NCBI GenBank assembly: GCA_037044905.1
Contig: JBAOKB010000176.1
Location: 53,964-117,963, forward strand
Direction: 5' to 3'
DNA length: 64,000 nt
Source: Hortaea werneckii
Lineage: Eukaryota > Ascomycota > Dothideomycetes > Mycosphaerellales > Teratosphaeriaceae
The notes below the pieces were generated by a model. That model saw only the letters and a program-made list of their open reading frames with translations. It was not told where the DNA came from and made no database searches. Below, in pieces: positions 52,942 through 61,600 of the stretch. The number at the start of each line of letters is the position of its first letter. Position 1 is the stretch's first letter. The translations under genes were made by a program, and so were the position numbers.

Positions 52942-54759
52942 CTACAGCTTCTTGCTGAGCTCAGCGATCCGTGACACCACGTCGGCGGCTTGCATTTCCT
53001 CCTTGATACCTAACCGTCTGCATTGTAATTCAAGGGCTTGCTTATCTGCCCAAGCTCTACCCATCACCACGACAAACGGGTATCCAACCAGATCAGCATC
53101 ATTCAGTTTCCAGCCCATCGCCCTGTCCCGATCATCGATTGTCATGTCTACTGCTGCATTGTGGATCCAATCATACAATGACTCCACATCAGCCTTGTCG
53201 ATACTCGGAGTCGATATCAGGACAGCCTCAAATGGGGCGATGGCCATTGGCCAACCCAGACCTTCGTTGTCGGCTAGCAGAGTAGCTATGGCACCTATGA
53301 GGCGGGAAACCCCAATTCCATGGCACCCCATCGACACAGAGACTTGCTTGTTGTTAGCGTCCAGCACTTGCAACTGCATTGGCTGGCTATAACGTGTGCC
53401 GAGATGGAAAGTATGTCCGATTTCCGTGGCCTGTTGCAGTTTGAGCTTGCCCTGATCGCATGACGGACAGGGATCACCGTCCCTTGCTTTTGTGAGCAAC
53501 ACGGGCTTCCCGTCGATTTCTGAGGGCAAGACTTCGCTGGAAACGGGAACCTCGTTCCCCTCAGGACCAGGAAGTGATGTGACGCTTCTCCATTGCTCGA
53601 AGAAGCCTTCCATGCCTTCGTTTCTGGCGTCGACTAGTAAGTACCTCGTTCGCGGCTCACCGTCTTCTTCGGCGCCAGATATCCATGCGTCCATGACGGC
53701 CTTGTAGTCTGATCCGTCGAAGGTCGTGTCGATCTCTGGGAAGATCCCTTTGAGGGCGTGAATGTTGAAGTCGAAAACATCTTGTGCAGGTTGCGTGGCC
53801 CAAAGAAGCTTCCGTCGATCTTTGGAAACTGCAAAGAAGAAGCCAGCTTTGGTCGGCATGCTGGGTGCGTCATCCGCGACTGGTGGTGATGGTGCCTTGT
53901 CCAAAGGTGCAATGAAGAGCTCCTCGTTGACTGAATAGTCGCATGTGTCACAGCCGATGATAGTGTCTTCGCCTCTGTCTGAAGCAAAGTGGTACTCATG
54001 GCTTAGCTTGCCTCCCATGTTGCCGCTATCAGCGTTCGCCACAAGGTAAGGGAGTCTGAGGTCCGTCAAGAAGGCAACATAGGCTTGGCGTACTGCCTCA
54101 TACGTTTCTCGTGCTTGAGGCTCGGTCGAGTCAAAAGTGTAGAGATCCTTCATCACGAATTCTCTTCCACGTAGCAGGCCTTGACGAGGACGGGCTTCGT
54201 CGCGATACTTTCGTGTAATCTGGTAAAGCCTGAGTGGAAGATCCTTGTACGAATGAACGGCATCGGCGACGATCTTGGTTATCTCTTCCTCGTGAGTAGG
54301 GGACAGTAGAAAACGAGCTTCTTTACGGTCTTGAAGCCGGAAGAATTCGGAGTCTCTTCCATCTAATCGGCCAGATTGTCGCCACAGGTCTTCTGACGAT
54401 AAGGACGAGAGGGACGTCTTTGAAGCGCCCAGGCTCGTCATGTGCTTATCAATTAGCCGCTCGATTTTGTCTTGGACTCGGAGGCCCAGAGGCAAGAGGT
54501 GGAAAATGCCGGAAGCTGACTGGCGGAGAAAGCCGGCACGGAGTAGCAACTCATGGCCGTCGATTTCGCCATTCTGATGTGAGCGGTCGCCTTTCGGTTT
54601 GCGCTGAGTTGGAGACCAGAAGTTGCTTAATCGGCTCCGGCCGTCGAAGTGGATGCATCTACGGGTCCATTTTGGAGACGCTGGGATGGGAGAAGGGGAA
54701 GTGCAAGCGGAGCTACAAGCTCCCACGCTTCGTCTCAGGCCATTGCGAAAGAAGGGCAT
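52942..54759 (-). CDS. Mitochondrial prolyl-tRNA synthetase
   Basis: A single exon of 605 residues from ATG 54759. The Arg-rich N terminus (MPFFRNGLRRSVGACSS) looks like a mitochondrial targeting sequence. The class II catalytic domain is of bacterial type: AGFLRQSASGIFHLLPLGLRV, SPTHEEEITKIVAD and motif 2 (RKYRDEARPRQGLLRGREF). A Cys pair in ADSGNMGGKLSHEYHF-GCDTCDY (about 250-280) follows, then motif 3 (GCHGIGVSRLIGAIA). The C-terminal anticodon-binding domain includes GWPMAIAPFEAVLIST and ends VSRIAELSKKL. It charges tRNA-Pro in mitochondria. Confidence 0.93.
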   Translation of the reverse strand: MPFFRNGLRRSVGACSSACTSPSPIPASPKWTRRCIHFDGRSRLSNFWSPTQRKPKGDRSHQNGEIDGHELLLRAGFLRQSASGIFHLLPLGLRVQDKIERLIDKHMTSLGASKTSLSSLSSEDLWRQSGRLDGRDSEFFRLQDRKEARFLLSPTHEEEITKIVADAVHSYKDLPLRLYQITRKYRDEARPRQGLLRGREFVMKDLYTFDSTEPQARETYEAVRQAYVAFLTDLRLPYLVANADSGNMGGKLSHEYHFASDRGEDTIIGCDTCDYSVNEELFIAPLDKAPSPPVADDAPSMPTKAGFFFAVSKDRRKLLWATQPAQDVFDFNIHALKGIFPEIDTTFDGSDYKAVMDAWISGAEEDGEPRTRYLLVDARNEGMEGFFEQWRSVTSLPGPEGNEVPVSSEVLPSEIDGKPVLLTKARDGDPCPSCDQGKLKLQQATEIGHTFHLGTRYSQPMQLQVLDANNKQVSVSMGCHGIGVSRLIGAIATLLADNEGLGWPMAIAPFEAVLISTPSIDKADVESLYDWIHNAAVDMTIDDRDRAMGWKLNDADLVGYPFVVVMGRAWADKQALELQCRRLGIKEEMQAADVVSRIAELSKKL

Positions 54760-55046
54760 GCGGACGACATCCGGTTGATTCGGAGAGATACCACCGGTGC
54801 TGAACGAAGATGTAACGAATGTGTCTTTTCTGTGTCCTGTGTCAATTGCAGGTCAGACGGCTGCGGCGAACACGGAGGTGAGGTGAGGTGCAGTGGTGGT
54901 CGGCTGAAAGTCGGTACAAATTCCCCGCAAACTCTCAACTGGGCTGCTCGAACTTTTTGCGCGCGACTGCGACAAATCTCAAGCTGCTCAATCAAACAGG
55001 CAGTTGCTTCTCGGGTGACAGGTGATAGCGAGGTTCGGTGGCAAAC

Positions 55047-57752
55047 ATGGGCCAGAAAAGAAAACCAGCGGATCGTCAGAGCGGTGGCAAAGACGCACCG
55101 AATAAGAAACCCAAGCAGAACGCCGCCAAGGAGCAGAAATCGAAGCTCATCCTCGAGGCACGACCAGACTGGCATGCCGCAGACTTACCGCCGATTGATA
55201 CGAAAGACGTTACCACTCTCCCGCCACAGCATGCTATCGAAGCGCTCCACAAGCATGCCGACGACATCCTCCAGCAGGAACAATCCACCTACCATGCCTC
55301 GCAGATGTCGACCGGCTCATCGCAGCACAAATTCATGTCCACCATCATGTCGTCCGGTACGCTGGAAGACAAAATTTCTGCTCTCACTTTGATGGTGCAG
55401 GAGTCGCCTCTACACAATGCCAAAGCGTTTGAGAATTTGATCGGGTTGGCCAAGAAGCGGAGCAGGAACCAGGCACTCATGGCTGTGGCTGCTTTGAAAG
55501 ATATGCTTGGTCAGGGTGTCCTGCTGCCAGGTGATCGCAAGCTGCGTGCGTTCGGTAAGCAGCCTGGTGTGCTTGCAGCGCTGCAGGGTAAAAATGCCAG
55601 ATGGAAAGAGGGAGAGCAACTGCCAGGCGGGATAGAGAAGAAGCATCTGGTGTATTGGGCTTACGAGGATTGGCTGAAGAGGATGTTCTTCGAGTTGTTG
55701 ATCGTCTTAGAGGGCTGGAGTAATGATGAGGTGACATTTGCTCGCAGCAGAGCCATTACCTACGTCTATGAGCTGCTAAAGGACAAGCCTGAGCAAGAAG
55801 AGAACCTTTTGCGGCTGTTGGTCAACAAGCTGGGCGACACCGACAGAAAAATCGCTTCGAGAGCCAGCTATCTCTTGCTGCAGCTGGAGAATACCCATCC
55901 GGCTATGCGAATGGTTGTGACGAATTCAGTCGAGGCAGACTGTTTGATGAGACCAGGACAAAGCTTGCACGCCAAGTATTACGCCATCATCACACTCAAT
56001 CAGACCATCTTGAGTCAGAAGGAAGAGTCTGTTGCGAACCGTCTACTCGAGATCTACTTTGCTCTTTTCGTGCAGCTTCTGAAACCCACCTCCAAACCTG
56101 CTGTACAGTCCGCTAAGCCTCAGCCAAATGCAAAGGGAAAGCCTCAAGGTGGCGGTGGCAAAGCTGGCAAGATGGCAGCGAAGAAGCAAAAGGCTCAAGA
56201 CCGTGCAGACGATGCTCAGATTCAACTCAACGACAAGATGATCGCGCAAGTCTTGACCGGCGTCAACAGAGCATTCCCTTTTGCAGACACTTCGGATCCC
56301 AATTTCGAGAAGAACCTCGACACGGTCTTCCGGGTTGCGCACTCTTCCAACTTCAACACTGCGGTTCAAGCTCTCATGCTCCTGCAGCAAATCAGCAGCA
56401 CCAAGCACTATGGCGCCGATCGCTTCTACCGGACCCTGTATGACTCCTTGCTGGACCCTCGACTGTACAGCAGCTCCAAGCAGGTCATGTATCTGAACCT
56501 ACTGTACAAGAGCTTAAAGCAGGACTTGAGCGCCAAACGAGTGCAGGCGTTTGTGAAGAGGATGCTGCAAATCATTACCATGCATGAGCCACCCTTTATC
56601 TGTGGTGTGCTTTATCTCATATCGGAATTGGAGAGTACTTTCCCTAGCATTCGTACCATGGTTACCGACTCCGAGTGGAATGAGGAGGATGAGGAGGAGC
56701 ACTTTGTTGATGTTCCTGAGGATGGCGCGTCGGACGACAAACCCTCAGGCGAGCAGCAGAACGAGTCGTCAGCGCCGCAAAAGAACGCCCAACGCTACGA
56801 TCCGAGGAAGCGCGATCCCGAGTACGCCCATGCTGAGCGCAGCTGTCTCTGGGAGCTACTGCCCTTCCTTCAGCACTTTCACCCTTCTGTGTTCTTGTTC
56901 GCCCTCTCTCTTCTCAATCACACGCCAATGCCACCCAAGCCGGACACGACTCAACACACACTCATGCACTTCCTGGACCGTTTCGTCTACAAGAACGCCA
57001 AGTCGAAGCCTTCTACGGCTCATGGTGCTTCTATTATGCAACCGTCCGTTGGCTCAAATGCCGCAGACCTCCTCGTCAAGCCGGGAGCTGAGGGTGCTCA
57101 TGTGCCACTTAACTCTGAGCAATTCTGGGCTAAGAAGGCTGAAGAGGTTGCGCCAGAAGATGCTTTCTTCCACGCTTACTTCAGCCAGGCTGGCAAGCAG
57201 AAGAAGAAGGACACGAAGAAGGCTGATAGGGCCATGGTTGAAGATGGGGATGAGGCAGATGAGGAGGAGATTTGGCAGGCCATTGCGCAGAGTCGGCCAG
57301 ATGTTGAAGGTCCGGATGAGGATGACGATATCTCCCTTGGTGATCTCGAGTCGGCTTATGATAAGAGTGACGATGATGAAGGCAGCGAAGGAGGTATCGA
57401 TCTTGGTGGCGATGATGATGATGGAAGTGAAGCTGGTCTGGATCTTGGAGGGGAGGATGATGACGAGTTTGAATCTGCCGCTGGTGGTGCCACTCAGGAA
57501 GACTTTGACGATATGGATGGCTTCCCTGATTTGGATGACGAAGACGGTATGATTGGCAGTGATGAGGACATTGAAGGCTTCGATGACGATGAATCTGAGG
57601 AGGAAGCTCCGCAGAAGGGAGGCAAACAGGGAGGTGATGACAAGCAATGGAAGAAGCAGCGGAAGGAGAAGAAGAAGGTCAAGGCTCTGCCTACTTTCGC
57701 CAGTGCTGAGGACTACGCGAAGTTGTTGGACGATGAGCCAGATGACTTTTAG
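55047..57752 (+). CDS. mak21: Ribosome biogenesis factor Mak21/Noc1
   Basis: A single exon of 901 residues; the frame opens at a GTG (55038) but ATG 55047 gives MGQKRKPADRQ. The N-terminal helical repeats include VYWAYEDWLKRMFFELLIVLEGW and the NOC/CBF domain contains SSTKHYGADRFYRTLYDSLLD and KQVMYLNLLYKSLKQD. The long acidic C terminus (about 720-880) is Asp/Glu/Gly-rich and ends with a basic KKQRKEKKKVK patch. Family CEBPZ/Mak21: nucleolar pre-60S export and assembly partner of Noc2. This is the last ordinary gene before the telomere. Confidence 0.92.
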   Translation: MGQKRKPADRQSGGKDAPNKKPKQNAAKEQKSKLILEARPDWHAADLPPIDTKDVTTLPPQHAIEALHKHADDILQQEQSTYHASQMSTGSSQHKFMSTIMSSGTLEDKISALTLMVQESPLHNAKAFENLIGLAKKRSRNQALMAVAALKDMLGQGVLLPGDRKLRAFGKQPGVLAALQGKNARWKEGEQLPGGIEKKHLVYWAYEDWLKRMFFELLIVLEGWSNDEVTFARSRAITYVYELLKDKPEQEENLLRLLVNKLGDTDRKIASRASYLLLQLENTHPAMRMVVTNSVEADCLMRPGQSLHAKYYAIITLNQTILSQKEESVANRLLEIYFALFVQLLKPTSKPAVQSAKPQPNAKGKPQGGGGKAGKMAAKKQKAQDRADDAQIQLNDKMIAQVLTGVNRAFPFADTSDPNFEKNLDTVFRVAHSSNFNTAVQALMLLQQISSTKHYGADRFYRTLYDSLLDPRLYSSSKQVMYLNLLYKSLKQDLSAKRVQAFVKRMLQIITMHEPPFICGVLYLISELESTFPSIRTMVTDSEWNEEDEEEHFVDVPEDGASDDKPSGEQQNESSAPQKNAQRYDPRKRDPEYAHAERSCLWELLPFLQHFHPSVFLFALSLLNHTPMPPKPDTTQHTLMHFLDRFVYKNAKSKPSTAHGASIMQPSVGSNAADLLVKPGAEGAHVPLNSEQFWAKKAEEVAPEDAFFHAYFSQAGKQKKKDTKKADRAMVEDGDEADEEEIWQAIAQSRPDVEGPDEDDDISLGDLESAYDKSDDDEGSEGGIDLGGDDDDGSEAGLDLGGEDDDEFESAAGGATQEDFDDMDGFPDLDDEDGMIGSDEDIEGFDDDESEEEAPQKGGKQGGDDKQWKKQRKEKKKVKALPTFASAEDYAKLLDDEPDDF

Positions 57753-58670
57753 TTTTTGTGTTAGATACTACTTCGCCTACGAGCGGCTACCTTTCCAATA
57801 ATCATACCGCGAACAAATAGGCTCTTTCACTGTCATTGCAGTCCGACAGCTTTGAAACTACCATTCGAACGGATACTTCCTACTCACCTTTGCTCATGGC
57901 GTTTGACTTGTGCTGCTCTCTGCGCCTGGAAGGCAGGTCTTCTGGAGTATCTCGGTCGTCAGGTCTACGTGGCTCTAGTCTATGCGTCTGACCTCCAATT
58001 CAACCCTGCATCCGCCGGGTATTTCAATGGTGTCACCCTTGACGTCGTTGCCGTCACACCGGGCAGAGAAGCCCTTGGGTACCTTGTAGTAGCCTACCCT
58101 CAATCCTTCAAAGAATCCGGGGCGGATTCCATGATAATGCGTGGGGGGCACGGGCCACCGAATTCGCCGGAGGGGGCAGATTCCATGAAAAACCGGGGGC
58201 AGAAGGAATGAAAAGTACCGGTCGGAATCGTTTCAAACTCGGTGAGTTTCCAATCCGTAGGCACTTTACTCGTGAGTTTTCAACATCGGAGCGGGAGACC
58301 CGCGTGGTGAATTGTTATCGCGGTTCGAAAATCCCGACATTCTGTGTGAAGTTCCGCTCGCAAAGGCTTAGGGTTAGGGTCGGCGGGCGTAACGGCGGTT
58401 CGGCTGGAATTGAGGGACCGCCGGAAGCGCAGGCTGGACGCTCGCGAAGAGGTAGGGTAGATAGAAATACACCAACAAAGGTGCAGAAAAGCACCCAGCA
58501 AGACCACCGACTCTTGTAGCATGTAGCTAACGTTCAACCCCATCATGTGTGACCGCGCCATCGCGACAGGGATCGCGAAAATTCTGTGACAGGGGTCGGT
58601 GCAGCTGAGCCCAGGCGAGGCCGCCGACCGAAACATCAGGACAGACACGTTGCTCGACAGCTAATACACC
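57753..58670 (+). other. Core-to-subtelomere transition, with short repeats
   Basis: About 920 bp with no gene. From about 58100 it becomes G-rich and repetitive. A 20-bp unit starting GGGGC(G/A)GATTCCATGA occurs at 58119-58138 and again at 58173-58192 (17 of 20 bases identical, 54 bp apart). A telomere-type tract lies at 58368-58380. Confidence 0.65.
58368..58380 (+). repeat. Interstitial telomere tract TTAGGGTTAGGGT
   Basis: Two TTAGGG units plus T, same orientation as the terminal repeat, 290 bp upstream of the helicase ATG. Confidence 0.9.
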
Positions 58671-61600
58671 ATGGACGCTTTTGAGAGTCTGTTCGTACAC
58701 TTCCAGAATTTTCAAATCATCGTTTGTAGAGATTGCAAGTTTGCAGTGGTTCCAGACCAAATCAAGGCGCATCTCAGCCAAAGTCACCAGACGCTAACAG
58801 TGAGCACTAGGAAAGGAATAATCGAACAAGTGGAAAAACTCGACCACGTCGCTTATAGGTCAGAAGACGTCGTGTACCCCGCCGCCGAACAGGAAGCGAT
58901 CCAGGAGCTCGGCCCGGTCATCGAGCAATGCTCACAGTGCAAAGCGTGCGGGTTGCTGAGGGAGAGTAAAAAGGGGATCGAGGCGCACTGTAGAAAGGAA
59001 CACGGCTGGAACAGCGCCAAAAGCAGAGGAGGTCGAGGGAGTTTGAGGAGTCGACCCGCCGCAAACCAGCCGTTCACGGAAGGTCACTGCTGTCAGAGAT
59101 TCTTCAAGTATGCGCAGTGGACTAAGCTCTTTAAAGTGCTACCGCCAGCGCCACGGATGCTAGGAGGCGGTCATGGCTGCGAGCCCGAGGACAGGGCGCA
59201 GAAGTTGACAGATGAGGTAGCCGATGGACTCAAGAGGAAGCTGCGGGAGGCGCACCATCACAGGAAGGTGAACGTCAGCAATGTCAGGTCTGAAATGGAT
59301 CCATGGCTGGAACACACCAGCTGGGCTCACCATCTGGCTGGGTTTGAGAAAGAAGAGCTACGGGCTAGTCTAAGTGCGGCGCCAAAGCTTGAGGCGGACG
59401 AGCGGGGGATAGAGAGCGTGGATGAAGAAGAGGAGGCGATCGAGAGAGCTTGCAGAGCGACCGGCAGGGTGATCAAGAAGGCCATGGACGTCAGCAGTCC
59501 GCGGACGATCCCAAGGTCCGCTCTTCACTACGTGAACAGGAAGGAAACCGGGGCCGCGAACAACGAGACTCCATTCTACAGCAAACACGAGGCCAGTACG
59601 AAGAAGAAATACTCCAGGGTCTGGGTATCAATGCTGAGATATCTTTGGAGGAGTCAGACATGGGAGAACAAGCCAGACTACACGTTGACGGATGGGCAAG
59701 CGAGGAGGCTGGGAGCAATGCAAAGTCTCGCCAGACGAGAGACCGCCGCTCTAGACAAGGGAGCCAGAAAGGTCTGCGAAGACGAGTTACAATGGTCCAT
59801 CGTTCTTTTCTGGGCCAGCATGCTCGACCAGGAGCTGCTAGACGACGAGTTCCAAAGCGGCTTTCTGTCCGCATTGGCAGTTCTCGGCTTGGACACCGAA
59901 GACGCAGGATGGGTAAGCGTGTTCAACTTCACGCCGAAGCTGGCGGCCATCGTCACGGTCTGTAAGGCTCTGGTGGTGTTCATGGCTTACAAGCAGAGGC
60001 AAGACGACATCGACCGGCTGATCGGAGCCGGGATAGGTGAGAGTGAGGCGAGAAAAGAAGCGGTCAGCATTGTAGAAGGGGTGCACGATATGGTGCCCAG
60101 GCTGTTGTGTCTTCAGGAATACGGGGGACCAGCGAGCCCGATGGACAGGGTCTTGCACATGAAGACTTTTGGAATGAGGATCAGGTTCACGGAGAAAGCC
60201 GGGGCACGGGTCACTTGGATGAACAGATGCCAACAGGTCGCCATCGACAAGATCAGCTTCAGCATGGGAGATCTCAGAGATGCACTACACTCGCTGTGGG
60301 AAAGGTGTCTGGGGAGGCTCACGAAGCGGTTGATGTTCTTACAGCAAGAGGAGGAACTGCCGATCTTGCATCTGGACAGACTGTTCGACAACCCAAGCGA
60401 TCTCACCGAGGGTTGGAGCTTCTTGGACGATGAGAGAAACGATGAAGTCTTGGGCAGAGTCAGGAGGCCGGACGGGAAAGACGTGGAGAGCAGGAAGTGG
60501 TTGTGGAGCCGGGCCATGAGAGAGGACCGAATAACCAAGTACTTTCTACAAAATATCGACATGAGTGAAGTGAGGGACAGGAGTGAGCTAAAGTGGAACA
60601 CGACCAAGGTGGAGCAGTACTTCCGGGAGGTGACTCTGTTCAAGGAGGAGCTGATAGTGTTGTGTCACATGGCAGGGGGAGCTCCAGCCAGAGGGACGGA
60701 AGTTGTCAGCATCAGGACCGAGAACGGAGAGAGTGCGCGAGCGCAGAGGGGTGTTTTTGTTGACAATGGCATGGTCGAGCTGGTGACGGGCTACCACAAA
60801 GGCTACAGCAAGAGCGGCGAAGCGAAGATAATCCACAGGTATCTGCCGCAAGAGGTGGGAAAGCTGTTGGTGTACCATTTGTGGCTAGTGGAACCGTTCG
60901 TGCACATGCTCAGGTGGGAAGTCAGGGGCGAGTTCGACTTCAGCAAATATCTGTGGGAGCCGGAGCCGGAAAAGAAATGGGAAGGCGAGGTCGACGGAGT
61001 CAGGGAGGAGGAGGAGAGTGGGAGCGAAGAAGGAGGAAGGGAAAGCGACGGGGAAGAGGGCAGTTCAGGAAGCGAGAGCGAATCGAGCACAAGCCCGAGC
61101 AGTGAAAGCGAGGCGGATGGAGGTGATGACGAAGGAACGGCAGGAGATCGGATGGTCAGTGGGAGGGAGGCGCGAAGCAGGCCGAGGAATGGAGGAAAAG
61201 CGAAAGAGGGCAAGCTGCAGGCACTCAGCATAGACGGCTTCTGGAACACAGAGAGGCTGAAGAGGGTGATGAAGAGGGAGCTATCAAAATGCCAGGCCGG
61301 ATTCTTTGTAACGCCGTCGACATGGAGGCAGCTATACCCAGCCATCCAAAGGGTACACTGCCCAGAGGAAGAAGTGACAAAACAGCTCGATCGGTTGTAC
61401 GAAGGAGTAACAACAGAAGATAGGCAGATGCAATCCGGACACAGTAAAAGGATGGAAGAGTTGATCTACGGGATCTTGACGACAGAGAACCCGTTCAGCA
61501 CGCAGTCCGAGCAGGCATCGTTCAGAAAGGTGAGCGTGTCATGGCACCACTTCATCAGGTGGCCGTCCACTGCGACAGGTAATGGAAAGCCGACGATCGA

